From NCBI RefSeq assembly GCF_000800015.1, contig NZ_JUGR01000001.1, positions 806,001-870,000 on the forward strand: a DNA stretch of 64,000 bases. Reading direction: 5' to 3'. The stretch comes from Terriglobus sp. TAA 43 (GTDB taxonomy: Bacteria > Acidobacteriota > Terriglobia > Terriglobales > Acidobacteriaceae). Below, in pieces: positions 9,517-18,694 of this stretch (within the stretch, counting starts at the first letter, position 1; each line of letters begins with the position of its first letter). Both the position numbers and the translations under genes were made by a program. The notes under the pieces were generated by a model that ran no database searches, was not told the origin of the DNA, and worked only from the letters and a program-made list of their open reading frames with translations.

Positions 9517-9636
9517 CGCAAAGCGCGAACCAAGGATTCAACCGGCGTTTACACGCAATAGAAGAAGCCGATGCTACAAGCGCCAAAGACTGGACCAAGG
9601 GCCAGAGTCCGCCCTACACGAAGGGAGCACCGCAAG

Positions 9637-10548
9637 ATGAAGAAGACGAACGTAGCCCTCATCCAGATGAGCTGTGAGCCCGATACGCAGAAGAATCTCG
9701 ATAAGGCCGCAGCGCGCATTGAAGAAGCCGCGAAGAACGGTGCAGAACTCATCTGCCTGCCGGAACTCTTCCGTGCGCAATACTTCTGCCAGCGCGAAGA
9801 CCACGCCCTCTTCGCCACCGCCGAATCCATCCCCGGCCCATCGACGGAGCGCATCAGCACAATCGCACGAGACAACAAGGTCGTCGTCATCGCATCGCTC
9901 TTTGAGCGCCGCGCACCCGGCCTGTATCACAACACCGCCGTCACCATCGAACGCGACGGCCACATCGCGGACGTCTACCGCAAGATGCACATCCCCGACG
10001 ACCCGCTCTACTACGAGAAGTTCTACTTCACTCCGGGCGACCTCGGCTTCCGCGCACTCGAATCCACCGCTGGCAACATCGGCACACTCGTCTGCTGGGA
10101 CCAGTGGTACCCCGAAGGCGCTCGTGTAACCGCACTCAAGGGCGCAGAGATCCTCTTCTACCCCACCGCCATCGGCTGGCACCCCAGCGAAAAGGAAGAG
10201 TTCGGCGAAGCCCAGTACGACGCATGGCAGACCACGCAGCGCGCCCACGCCATCAGCAACGGCGTGTGGGTCTGCTCCGTCAACCGCGTAGGCCATGAAC
10301 AGGGCGACGTGATCCACAACGGCGTAAACATGCCCGGCCCCGAAGGCGCAGGCCTCGAGTTCTGGGGCGGCAGCTTCATCGCCGATCCCTTCGGCCGCAT
10401 CATCGCGAAAGCTTCGCACGACAAGGAAGAAACGCTCTACGCAACCCTCGACCCTGCACTCGTAGAAGTCACGCGCCAGCACTGGCCCTTCCTACGCGAC
10501 CGCCGCATCGACGCCTACGAAGGCATAACAAAGCGCTTCTTGCTGTAG
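9637..10548 (+). CDS. aguB: N-carbamoylputrescine amidase (nitrilase superfamily)
   Basis: Hydrolyses N-carbamoylputrescine to putrescine, CO2 and ammonia, the last step of the agmatine route. 303 residues. The nitrilase catalytic triad is visible: E43 in LPELF, K116 in YRKMHIP and C153 in VCWDQWYPE. Blocks such as NTAVTIERDG, FYFTPGD and the FWGGSFIADPFG segment match this subfamily. The ATG at 9637 is preceded by AAGGGA at 9621-9626. aguA follows after one unknown gene that overlaps it; the unit aguB-unknown-aguA is probably an operon. Assignment to AguB rather than another carbon-nitrogen hydrolase rests on neighbours and motif likeness. Confidence 0.92.
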   Translation: MKKTNVALIQMSCEPDTQKNLDKAAARIEEAAKNGAELICLPELFRAQYFCQREDHALFATAESIPGPSTERISTIARDNKVVVIASLFERRAPGLYHNTAVTIERDGHIADVYRKMHIPDDPLYYEKFYFTPGDLGFRALESTAGNIGTLVCWDQWYPEGARVTALKGAEILFYPTAIGWHPSEKEEFGEAQYDAWQTTQRAHAISNGVWVCSVNRVGHEQGDVIHNGVNMPGPEGAGLEFWGGSFIADPFGRIIAKASHDKEETLYATLDPALVEVTRQHWPFLRDRRIDAYEGITKRFLL

Positions 10549-10560
10549 TTCAGGTTGCTG

Positions 10561-11031
10561 ATGAAAGTAATCGAAGAATCCACGATAGTCGGAGACGACG
10601 AGGTCGATACTGTACTTCTGCGAGATATGGCGCAAAGGGCGGAATCCTTCCTGCAAGCTTTCAAATGGTGCAGGAATCTCACCGAAGGAAAATTTGTTGA
10701 TGGCTATGGTGGCATCTTTGCGCTTTTTCTTTTTCGTGCCGACATCGACAAGATTGGCGAAGGCGTTGACTTGTGGGTTTTCATTGGCGACGTTCCAACT
10801 GCGTACTTAGAAGCTAAGGATTTCCCGGTCGCGAGAGACGCCGCAAAGCGCTATCTGGATGGGGTTAGGGAGTGGGTTGTGGCAGTGCGTAATAACACTC
10901 CGCTCAACGAGCTAATTCCAATCGCTCACGCGAAAGATTCGCAATCTCTGGACGAGCTGGAACGAAAATTAGACACGCTAGTCTCGCTCGTTCTTCCGCA
11001 GATATACAACGGTTCGGAAAGTAAACAATGA
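10561..11031 (+). CDS. Uncharacterised cytoplasmic protein inside the polyamine operon
   Basis: 156 residues, not assigned to a named family. It is acidic, with no signal peptide or membrane helix. A central stretch (FKWCRNLTEG, GGIFALFLFRA, LWVFIGDVPTAYLEA) recalls an uncharacterised bacterial family with a W-V-V-G-D-x-P-x-A-Y-L core, but this is memory, not a search. The C-terminal part is charged and helical. The stop overlaps aguA's start (ATGA), implying translational coupling, and it begins 12 bp after aguB. By eye the base composition is more AT-rich than its neighbours, hinting at later insertion. No function is proposed. A TTG 6 bp earlier is an alternative start. Confidence 0.75.
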   Translation: MKVIEESTIVGDDEVDTVLLRDMAQRAESFLQAFKWCRNLTEGKFVDGYGGIFALFLFRADIDKIGEGVDLWVFIGDVPTAYLEAKDFPVARDAAKRYLDGVREWVVAVRNNTPLNELIPIAHAKDSQSLDELERKLDTLVSLVLPQIYNGSESKQ

Positions 11032-12068
11032 CAGACAATACTGGCTACCGCATGCCCGCAGAGTGGGACGCACACACCTCCACCTGGATCGCATGGCCGC
11101 ACAACGCCGAAGACTGGCCCGGCAAGTTCCAGCCCATCCCCTGGGTCTACTCGGAGATCGTCAAGAACCTCTCACAGGTCGAAGACGTCAACATTCTCGT
11201 CAACGACGAGCGCGCACAAAAGGTCGCCACCCGCATCCTCACGCGCGCCGGCGCCAACCTCGCACGCATCCACTTCCATCTCTGGAAGACGGACCGCATC
11301 TGGCTACGCGACAGCGGCCCCATCTTCGTTAAGAAGGCTAACGAAGTAGCCATCACCAACTGGAAGTTCAACGCCTGGGCCAAGTACCCCAACTGGCACA
11401 ACGACGACCTCATCCCATCGCACGTCGCGAAGCACTACAACATGCGCGCGTTTGAGCCGATGATCGGCGATCATCGCGTAGTCCTCGAAGGCGGCTCCAT
11501 CGACGTCAACGGCGCGGGCGCCCTGCTCACCACGGAAGAGTGCCTGCTCAGCGAAGTCCAGCAACGCAACCCCGGCATCAGCAAGCAGCAGCTTGAAACC
11601 TGCTTCCACGACTATCTCGGCATCGACCAGGTGCTCTGGCTCAATCGCGGCTGCGCAGGCGACGACACGCACGGACACGTCGACGACATCGCGCGCTTCA
11701 CCGCCGTCGACACCATCGTCGCCGCCACCGAGCACAACACCGCAGACGAAAATCACCTGCCGCTCGCGGAAAACCTCGACCGCCTGCGCAGCTTCCGTCA
11801 GCCCAACGGCAAGCCTTACAACGTCATCGAACTGCCCATGCCCGCACCGGTCATCTTCGACGGCGAACGCCTGCCCGCCAGCTACGCCAACTTCTACATC
11901 GCGAACGACCTTGTACTCGTCCCCACCTTCAACGACGCGAACGATCGCATCGCACTCAACATCCTCGCGGACCAGTTCCCCACCCGCAAAATTGTCGGCA
12001 TCCACTGCGGCGACTTCATCTGGGGACTCGGCGCACTGCACTGCATGACCCAGCAGGAACCCGCATAA
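11028..12068 (+). CDS. aguA: Agmatine deiminase
   Basis: Converts agmatine to N-carbamoylputrescine and ammonia; with the decarboxylase and aguB it completes arginine to putrescine. 346 residues, guanidino-modifying (PAD-like) fold. Seen: the N-terminal MPAEWDAHTSTWIAWP, WLRDSGPIFV with substrate carboxylates, LEGGSIDVNG, DDTHGHVDDIARF with the catalytic His region (H215/H217), and the nucleophile C339 in GALHCMTQQEP near the C-terminus. It overlaps the preceding unknown gene by 4 bp and ends in a strong terminator. Confidence 0.94.
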   Translation: MTDNTGYRMPAEWDAHTSTWIAWPHNAEDWPGKFQPIPWVYSEIVKNLSQVEDVNILVNDERAQKVATRILTRAGANLARIHFHLWKTDRIWLRDSGPIFVKKANEVAITNWKFNAWAKYPNWHNDDLIPSHVAKHYNMRAFEPMIGDHRVVLEGGSIDVNGAGALLTTEECLLSEVQQRNPGISKQQLETCFHDYLGIDQVLWLNRGCAGDDTHGHVDDIARFTAVDTIVAATEHNTADENHLPLAENLDRLRSFRQPNGKPYNVIELPMPAPVIFDGERLPASYANFYIANDLVLVPTFNDANDRIALNILADQFPTRKIVGIHCGDFIWGLGALHCMTQQEPA

Positions 12069-12085
12069 ACACAACACAAAACAAA

Positions 12086-12131
12086 CGCAGCGCTCGCAGA
12101 TGAATTCCATTGCGAGCGCCGTTTTGTTTTT
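12086..12131 (+). terminator. Intrinsic terminator after aguA
   Basis: CGCTCGCA (12091-12098) pairs with TGCGAGCG (12111-12118), extended by AAACG/CGTTT arms with a small bulge, followed by TGTTTTTTG. It is a clear end for the aguB-unknown-aguA unit. Confidence 0.8.
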
Positions 12132-12191
12132 TGCACGCATCACTGCATGTAATCTGAAAGTGTCCTCGCCAACCGCGGATCGGAGATCATC

Positions 12192-12779
12192 ATGCACAAG
12201 GCATTCCTCGCCGCAGCATCGCTTCTCTGCCTCTTCATCGTTGCAGCGCACGGCATTGACGCCGCACTGCAAACCGATAAGTCCATTCCCATCCCCGCGA
12301 ACTATCGCGAATGGATTTACATGACCAGCGGCATCGACATGAACTACGCCGCGCCCGGTGCAGTAGGACTCACACAGGAACATCACTCCGTCTTCGATAA
12401 CGTCTTCGTCAATCCCGAAGCGTGGGCATCGTTCAAGCAAACCGGCCATTGGCCCGAAGGCACAACCTTCGTGCTTGAGAATCGCACGGCAGAAGAAAAC
12501 ACCTCCATCAACAAAGGCGGCCACACGCAGAACACTGAAGTCAGCGGCCTCGAAATCCATCAGAAGCGCAACAGCGAATGGTCCTTTTACGTGCGCGGTA
12601 AAGATGGCGCAGAACACCTCGTTCCCAAACCCGCAAGCTGCTACACCTGCCACGAATCGCACGGCGCAGTAGACACAAGCTTCGCGCAGTTCTATCCAAC
12701 AGCTCTTCCCATCGCGAAACAAAAAGACACCCTCAGCGACGTCTATCGCGCCGAATCAGCACCTGCCGCAACCAAGTAA
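12192..12779 (+). CDS. Exported cytochrome P460 family protein
   Basis: 195 residues with a signal peptide (about residues 1-24) and a single heme-binding C150-Y-T-C-H154 motif followed by ESHGAVDTSFAQFYP, the typical P460 tail. P460 cytochromes carry an unusual lysine-crosslinked heme c and oxidise hydroxylamine or, in many members, have unknown roles. The N-terminal part has YREWIYMTSGIDMNY and the VFVNPEAW and FKQTGHWPEGTTFVLE blocks of the family. It lies 12 bp before tadA, so they may be cotranscribed, but no functional link is evident. Substrate is not predictable here. Confidence 0.85.
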   Translation: MHKAFLAAASLLCLFIVAAHGIDAALQTDKSIPIPANYREWIYMTSGIDMNYAAPGAVGLTQEHHSVFDNVFVNPEAWASFKQTGHWPEGTTFVLENRTAEENTSINKGGHTQNTEVSGLEIHQKRNSEWSFYVRGKDGAEHLVPKPASCYTCHESHGAVDTSFAQFYPTALPIAKQKDTLSDVYRAESAPAATK

Positions 12780-13238
<459 letters not shown>

Positions 13239-13269
13239 CAACGATAGCCTTCCCTGCATCCAACTCCGC

Positions 13270-14046
13270 ATGAGCGAAGGCAAACTCGCAGGCAAAGTAG
13301 CACTAGTCACTGGTTCGTCATCCGGCATTGGTCAAGGCATCGCCATCCGGCTCGCAAAAGACGGTGCAGATATCGTCGTCAACTACTCCGGCAATCCCAC
13401 AGGCGCAGACACAACCAAACAACAGATCGAAGCACTCGGTCGCAAAGTAATCAGCGTCAAGGCTGATCTCTCCAAGGTCTCTGATTGCCAATCGCTCGTG
13501 CAGTCCGGCATTGATGCCTTCGGTAAGCTCGACATCCTCATCAACAACGCAGGCGTTGAAAAAGGATCGGATTTTGTCGATGTCACGGAAACGGATTACG
13601 ACTACGTGCTCAACGTAAACCTCAAGGGTGTCTTCTTCACCACACAGGCCTTCGTGAAGAACCTGCTTGCAAAGAACATGCCAGGCCGCATCATCAACAT
13701 CTCCTCCGTGCATGAGGACATGGTCTTCCCTCATTTCGCCAGCTACTGCGCAGCCAAGGGTGGCGTGCGCATGCTCATGCGCGACCTCGCCGTGGAACTC
13801 GGCCCAAAGAACATTACGGTCAACAACATAGCGCCCGGCGCCATCATCACGCCCATCAACCAGTCATTGCTGAACGACAAGCCAAAGCTCAATGCGCTAC
13901 TGCAAAACATACCGTTGGGCCGCATGGGAACAGTAGACGATGTCTCTGCTCTCGCAGCCTTTCTCGCCAGCGATGAAGCGGCTTACGTCACCGGCTCCAC
14001 GTATTTCGTCGACGGCGGCCTCATCCGCAACTACCACGAGCAATAG
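13270..14046 (+). CDS. SDR family oxidoreductase (glucose/polyol dehydrogenase-like)
   Basis: 258-residue classical short-chain dehydrogenase. The cofactor motif TGSSSGIG is at residues 14-21, NNAG follows, and the active site is Ser in INISSVHED with Y159-C-A-A-K163. The N-terminal half NYSGNPTGADT after the second beta strand has no acidic residue in the usual NAD-selecting place, which suggests NADP use (inference). C-terminal TGSTYFVDGGL is typical. Closest by look to glucose 1-dehydrogenase-like or 3-oxoacyl-ACP reductase-like members; the real substrate is open. Followed 23 bp later by a glutaredoxin. Confidence 0.88.
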   Translation: MSEGKLAGKVALVTGSSSGIGQGIAIRLAKDGADIVVNYSGNPTGADTTKQQIEALGRKVISVKADLSKVSDCQSLVQSGIDAFGKLDILINNAGVEKGSDFVDVTETDYDYVLNVNLKGVFFTTQAFVKNLLAKNMPGRIINISSVHEDMVFPHFASYCAAKGGVRMLMRDLAVELGPKNITVNNIAPGAIITPINQSLLNDKPKLNALLQNIPLGRMGTVDDVSALAAFLASDEAAYVTGSTYFVDGGLIRNYHEQ

Positions 14047-14069
14047 TCATAAAGAGGTAAACTAGAAGC

Positions 14070-14330
14070 ATGGATCTGAAGGTTTATTCCGCTGACTGGT
14101 GCCGCGACTGCTTCGTTGCTAAGCGCTTTCTGGCACAGCACAACATCCCCTACACCGAAGTCAACATTGAAAAGACTCCGGGCGCTGTTGATGAACTTGT
14201 TCAGAACGTAGGCAAGAAAGCCATCCCGCAATTCGTCATCGATGGCAAATGGATACAGCCATACCGTCCCGGCAAGGGCTTCCTATTCGATGAGATGTCG
14301 ACACTGTTCGGCGTACAGCAGCCGGGATAA
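14070..14330 (+). CDS. Glutaredoxin-like (mycoredoxin-type) protein
   Basis: 86 residues, thioredoxin fold. The redox motif is C11-R-D-C14 near the N-terminus; the cis-proline is P53 in KKAIPQFV. The dicysteine C-x-x-C with basic Arg differs from the CPYC of classical glutaredoxins and is close to mycoredoxin-like NrdH/Grx members. It probably reduces mixed disulfides in the cytosol. The last gene of a plus-strand run, followed by a hairpin shared with the convergent ClC gene. Confidence 0.85.
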   Translation: MDLKVYSADWCRDCFVAKRFLAQHNIPYTEVNIEKTPGAVDELVQNVGKKAIPQFVIDGKWIQPYRPGKGFLFDEMSTLFGVQQPG

Positions 14331-14351
14331 CTTCACCCTCAATTTGATACT

Positions 14352-14383
14352 GAAACGCCCTGCATCCGCAGGGCGTTTCTTAT
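14352..14383. terminator. Terminator hairpin between convergent glutaredoxin and ClC genes
   Basis: A 12-bp perfect stem GAAACGCCCTGC / GCAGGGCGTTTC with a 4-nt loop, followed on the plus strand by TTATT. It ends the glutaredoxin transcript and overlaps the ClC stop codon. Confidence 0.75.
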
Positions 14384-16107
14384 TGCTGATAACGGTCCAA
14401 CACATCCTGCAGCGTCACCACGCCTTCCACCACGCCACGCATCGCGCGATTGGAGACAGGCAACAGAGGCCAGTTCTTGAAGTAAGGCAAAGCGTGCGCC
14501 AGCGGCTGATCCGGAAACAGCATCGGCGTCCTGCTCGCCGCCACGCTCTGCTCCAGTGTTTTGTCGCCCTCATCCTGCGCCTTGCTCAACAGCGCTTGCA
14601 TCTCTTCCTGCCGTGCGGCATACCATCCATCGCTACAACGAATCAGAACAACAGAAGCAACGCAAATCTCGCGCTCCAGTTCCTTCAACATCTCGCCGCC
14701 GTTCAGCACTGGAACATCGGCAGGTCGTAACGCATCTTCCAGCCGTAACTCCGTATCTTCGCGCTCCTCTTCCAGTGAGGGCAGATACAGACCATCCTGA
14801 TGCGTGAAGACCTCAAGAATCGGCACTGGCTGCAGCGAACGCGAGATGATGTACGCAATCGTGTTCGACACAATTACCGGCAACACAATCGTGTAGTTGC
14901 CGCTCATCTCCATGATCATGAACACACTCGTAAGCGGCGCGCGAATGAACGCCGCAAAGAACACACCCATGCCCACCAGCGCATACGATCCCACTGAACC
15001 CGTAAGCGATGGAAAGAAGTGATGTTCAAACGTCCCCACCGCAGAACCCAGCATTGCGCCAATGAACAGCGCAGGTGCAAACAATCCACCGGGCGCACCG
15101 GATGAAAACGAGAACGTAGTCGTCAGCAGTTTGATCCCTGCCAGCAACAGCAGAAACCCAATCGTGTACTCCGCGTGCATGGCGGCATCCATAGTGCCGT
15201 ACCCCACGCCCAACACTTGCGGCACACCAAGATACGCAATCGCCCCGACCAACAAACCAGCAAACGCTGGCGCAAACACCTGTCGATTCGCAGGCAGGCT
15301 CCGCAGACGAGGCCGCAGATATTCCAATGCACGTGTCAGCAGAAGCGATGCAAATCCGCCGATCACACCCAATACCGCATACGCCAGCAACTCGCGCGGA
15401 TCACGCAGATTCACGTTCGGAACGCGGAACATCGCCTGCGATCCCCAGAACCATCGCGCCACCACCACCGCGGAAACAGCGGACAAAACAATGGACCCAA
15501 GAATCGCCGCTGTCCACTGCCCGATGACTTCCTCAATCACAAACAGCACAGCAGTAATCGGCGCATTAAACGCCGCAGCCAAACCCGCCGCTGCACCCAC
15601 AGGCCCAAACAGCCGCAGCCTCGCACGCGACAACCCCACATAACGCCCAATGCGCGAAGCCACACCAGCGCCTAAATGCAGCGAAGGATCCTCCGGCCCC
15701 AGCGATTGTCCCGAACCAATCGACAACGCAGCCAGCAGAAACTTGCCGATCATCGTCTTCGTAGAGATGTAGCCGTTGTGAATGTAGAGAGCAGCCTTCG
15801 TCTGGTTAACACCAGAACCGCGCACATCCGGAAAGACGTAACGCGTCATCAGTCCCAACACCACACCCACCACCGTAGGCACAATCAACAATCGCAACTG
15901 GTGAGGCGCTGGCGCCGACCCCTGCAGCAACACCGTCAGCCACTCAATGGCCATGCGGAACGAAACCACCAGCAGGCCAGAGATCAGTCCAATGAAAATG
16001 CTCAGCAGAAGAAACAGGCGACCTTCACGCTTCGAAGAATGTTCCACCTGTTGCTCTGCGGCAGCTTCCATCTCCTGCAGAACCACCACCGGTTCTTGCG
16101 CGCTCAT
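14380..16107 (-). CDS. ClC-family chloride channel/transporter with C-terminal CBS region
   Basis: 575 residues, many membrane helices (about 30-430) and a cytoplasmic CBS-type tail (about 440-575). ClC proteins carry chloride or exchange chloride for protons. The selectivity blocks are present: GSGQSLGPEDPS (GPEDP in place of GREGP, keeping the gating glutamate) and GAPGGLFAPALFIGA (G-x-F-x-P). The SGNY block also fits. Divergence of the first motif means exchanger versus channel behaviour cannot be told. It overlaps the upstream TPR gene by 4 bp, so both form one minus-strand operon. Confidence 0.9.
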   Translation of the reverse strand: MSAQEPVVVLQEMEAAAEQQVEHSSKREGRLFLLLSIFIGLISGLLVVSFRMAIEWLTVLLQGSAPAPHQLRLLIVPTVVGVVLGLMTRYVFPDVRGSGVNQTKAALYIHNGYISTKTMIGKFLLAALSIGSGQSLGPEDPSLHLGAGVASRIGRYVGLSRARLRLFGPVGAAAGLAAAFNAPITAVLFVIEEVIGQWTAAILGSIVLSAVSAVVVARWFWGSQAMFRVPNVNLRDPRELLAYAVLGVIGGFASLLLTRALEYLRPRLRSLPANRQVFAPAFAGLLVGAIAYLGVPQVLGVGYGTMDAAMHAEYTIGFLLLLAGIKLLTTTFSFSSGAPGGLFAPALFIGAMLGSAVGTFEHHFFPSLTGSVGSYALVGMGVFFAAFIRAPLTSVFMIMEMSGNYTIVLPVIVSNTIAYIISRSLQPVPILEVFTHQDGLYLPSLEEEREDTELRLEDALRPADVPVLNGGEMLKELEREICVASVVLIRCSDGWYAARQEEMQALLSKAQDEGDKTLEQSVAASRTPMLFPDQPLAHALPYFKNWPLLPVSNRAMRGVVEGVVTLQDVLDRYQQ

Positions 16108-17297
16108 GACTGACCTCCGAACTGCGTCGCCGGATGGTCCGCCAGGTAAAGCAACAACGCATCATCGCCCGTAGGCGCGCCACATACATTCTGCGCACTT
16201 CGTTCGCTGCTGAAAATCAACCGCCGATACTGGTCCTGCACATCATCGTCGTGCCGCAGCTCCACACGATTCTTCTCCGTATCCAGCGCCTTCCACTGCG
16301 CCTGCAATTGCATCATGTCAGCCTGCTCTGCATGTTGCACAAGACAACCATCGACGCGCGCGATCGCAATCCGCGAAGCCTTCAACAAATGCTCCGCACG
16401 CAACTGAGAAGGCACATCATGCGAAAGAACAAACTCTCGCAACCACTCCGAACGATCCTGCAACGCACTCATGCGCTGCTTCTGTTCCGCCGTCCACGAA
16501 GTCGTGCGCAAAGCCCGCGTCAACTCCTCCGAAGCACACGCATAGTCACCCTGCGCATAACAAAGCTCGCCCAGCTTCGCCTGCGCCGTCGCAGCGAAAG
16601 TTTTGTCGTCACTCGCATTGCGATAAGCCGTAGCAGCCTCTTTCGGAGCATCCGCTGCCTCCAGCGCCTCACCAATGCGAAGCTGCGAAGACGCATCCGG
16701 ATTATTCCCCGCCGCAATCAACAACTCCGCACGAGCTGCCTTGCCCTGCCCCAGCCCCACCAGGTAGCTCGACAACTCCAGCCGAGTATCCCGTCGCCGC
16801 GCAGGACCATCGCCGCTCCAATTACCAAAAATCGCCGCGCGATAGTACTCAATCGCGTTGAAAGACCTGCCCTGTTGCCGCGCCAACCGGGCCAGCTCTA
16901 GGTTGATACCGCCATCGCCCGGCTGCGTCTGCCACAAATTCAGAAAGTAATTCTCTGCCTCGTTCACGCGACCGCTCGCTGCCAGCGCACGCGCCAGGGC
17001 AAGCTGGTTCTCACGAACATCCGGTCGAAATCCCAGCGAAGTGTGCAGAGCAGTAACAGCTTCCGCCGGTTTTCCCGCCGCCAGCGCCTGCTGCCCGCGC
17101 TCCGCCCATCGCACCGCCAAAACTTCGCGATGCGCCTCAAAGCTGCGAAACAGCAGCGTCGTTACGCCGCTCATGAGCAGCGCAACAACCGTAAGTGTCA
17201 GGAATTTGAGGCCATCTCGCAGCATCAAGCGTCGCCGAGCGGCCTTCACCTGGGCAGGTAAAGGCGCCACCACGACATCGCGACTTCGTGCGTCCAT
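16104..17297 (-). CDS. Membrane-anchored tetratricopeptide-repeat protein
   Basis: 397 residues with one N-terminal membrane helix (about 30-50) after a basic leader, then a helical region with TPR-like repeats (for example WAERGQQALAAGKPAEAVTALHTSL and YRAAIFGNW), rich in Ala and Arg. The TPR part is probably periplasmic. Role unknown; TPR domains mediate protein contacts. The translational overlap with the ClC gene (4 bp) suggests a common function or only operon packing. Divergent from purB: the two start regions almost touch. Confidence 0.75.
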   Translation of the reverse strand: MDARSRDVVVAPLPAQVKAARRRLMLRDGLKFLTLTVVALLMSGVTTLLFRSFEAHREVLAVRWAERGQQALAAGKPAEAVTALHTSLGFRPDVRENQLALARALAASGRVNEAENYFLNLWQTQPGDGGINLELARLARQQGRSFNAIEYYRAAIFGNWSGDGPARRRDTRLELSSYLVGLGQGKAARAELLIAAGNNPDASSQLRIGEALEAADAPKEAATAYRNASDDKTFAATAQAKLGELCYAQGDYACASEELTRALRTTSWTAEQKQRMSALQDRSEWLREFVLSHDVPSQLRAEHLLKASRIAIARVDGCLVQHAEQADMMQLQAQWKALDTEKNRVELRHDDDVQDQYRRLIFSSERSAQNVCGAPTGDDALLLYLADHPATQFGGQS

Positions 17298-17365
17298 TAA
17301 ACTTAATGGTAGCGCCTGAGCAGCCCGCGCTTATCCCGGCCACCACGCCAAAGAGGTACGTTCCC

Positions 17366-18685
17366 TTGATCGATCGCTATACACGCCCCGCCATGCGCAA
17401 GCTCTGGTCCGACGAATCGAAGTTCCGTGCATGGCTCGAAGTCGAAGCGACCGCAAGCGAAGTCCTCGCCGACGCAGGCATCGTCCCGCAGGAAGCCGCC
17501 AAGGCCATCCGCACCAAGGGTGACTTCGACATCGCACGCATCCAGGAGATCGAGCTCCAGACGCGTCACGACGTCATTGCCTTCACTACCGCAGTCGCTG
17601 AAAAGGTCGGCCCTGAATCACGCTGGCTGCACTTCGGCCTCACCTCCACCGACGTCGTCGACACCGCACAAGCCCTGCTGCTCAAGAAGGCCTCCGCAAT
17701 CATCCTCGACGGCCTGCAAGCGCTATCCGTCGTCCTCAAGTGCCGCGCCATCGAGTTCGCGCTCACACCCTGCATCGGCCGCACCCACGGCGTCCACGCA
17801 GAACCCACCACCTTCGGCCTCAAGCTGCTCCTCTGGTACACCGAGTGCCAGCGCAACATCACGCGCTTCACCGCCGCCGCAGAAGACATGCGCGTAGGCA
17901 AACTCTCCGGCGCAGTCGGCAGCTACGGCACCGTCACGCCTCAGCTAGAAGAAGAGATCTGTAAGCGCCTCGGCCTCAAGGCCGCTGAAGTCAGCACACA
18001 GGTGCTCCAGCGCGACCGCCACGCCGCCTACATCGGCGCCATCTCCATCATCGCGTCCTCGCTCGACAAGATCGGCACAGAAATCCGCCACCTCCAGCGC
18101 ACCGAAGTCCGTGAAGCCGAAGAGTTCTTCAGCGAAAAGCAGAAGGGTTCCAGCGCCATGCCGCACAAGCGCAACCCCATCACCTGCGAGAACATCTGCG
18201 GCCTTGCCCGCGTGATGCGAGCAAACTCTCAAGTAGCACTTGAAGATGTTGCCCTCTGGCACGAGCGCGACATCTCGCACTCCTCCGCCGAGCGCGTCAT
18301 CCTCCCCGACACCACCACCCTCGCCGACTACACACTCAGCAAGGCCACCAACCTCATCGACAAGCTCATGGTTTACCCCGAGCGCATGTTGAAGAACCTG
18401 AACCTCACCGGCGGCCTCGTCTTCTCCGGCCAGCTCCTGCTCGACCTCGCAGAAGCCGGCATGCTCCGCGAAGACGCATACAAAACGGTCCAGACCCTCG
18501 CGATGAAGGCCTGGAAAGAAGACCTCGTATTCAAGGAACTGGTCGCCGCCGATCCGCAGATCACCAGCCTCCTGCCGCCCGAACGCATCGCCCGCGCCTT
18601 CGACGTGAACCGCCGCCTCAACAACGTCCCCGCCATCTTCGAACGCGTCTTCGGCAAGCCACTAAGCGAACTGCAAGCGCAGTAA
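17366..18685 (+). CDS. purB: Adenylosuccinate lyase
   Basis: Acts twice in purine synthesis: SAICAR to AICAR plus fumarate, and adenylosuccinate to AMP plus fumarate. The fumarase/aspartase signature SSAMPHKRNP is present, with HFGLTSTDVVDTA and RTHGVHAEPTTFG as the other active-site blocks. The start is a TTG at 17366 with AAAGAGG nine bases before it, giving MIDRYTRPAM, which matches the family N-terminus and 439 residues. Upstream in-frame starts (GTG 17288, ATG 17306) would lengthen it by 20-26 residues, and the GTG one would overlap the divergent TPR gene. Confidence 0.94.
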   Translation: MIDRYTRPAMRKLWSDESKFRAWLEVEATASEVLADAGIVPQEAAKAIRTKGDFDIARIQEIELQTRHDVIAFTTAVAEKVGPESRWLHFGLTSTDVVDTAQALLLKKASAIILDGLQALSVVLKCRAIEFALTPCIGRTHGVHAEPTTFGLKLLLWYTECQRNITRFTAAAEDMRVGKLSGAVGSYGTVTPQLEEEICKRLGLKAAEVSTQVLQRDRHAAYIGAISIIASSLDKIGTEIRHLQRTEVREAEEFFSEKQKGSSAMPHKRNPITCENICGLARVMRANSQVALEDVALWHERDISHSSAERVILPDTTTLADYTLSKATNLIDKLMVYPERMLKNLNLTGGLVFSGQLLLDLAEAGMLREDAYKTVQTLAMKAWKEDLVFKELVAADPQITSLLPPERIARAFDVNRRLNNVPAIFERVFGKPLSELQAQ

Positions 18686-18694
18686 GAGCCAGCC

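Noticed and set aside
11304-12722. 472-codon minus-strand open frame
   Set aside because: Antisense to aguA and the cytochrome P460 gene, both certain by catalytic motifs; no domain seen.
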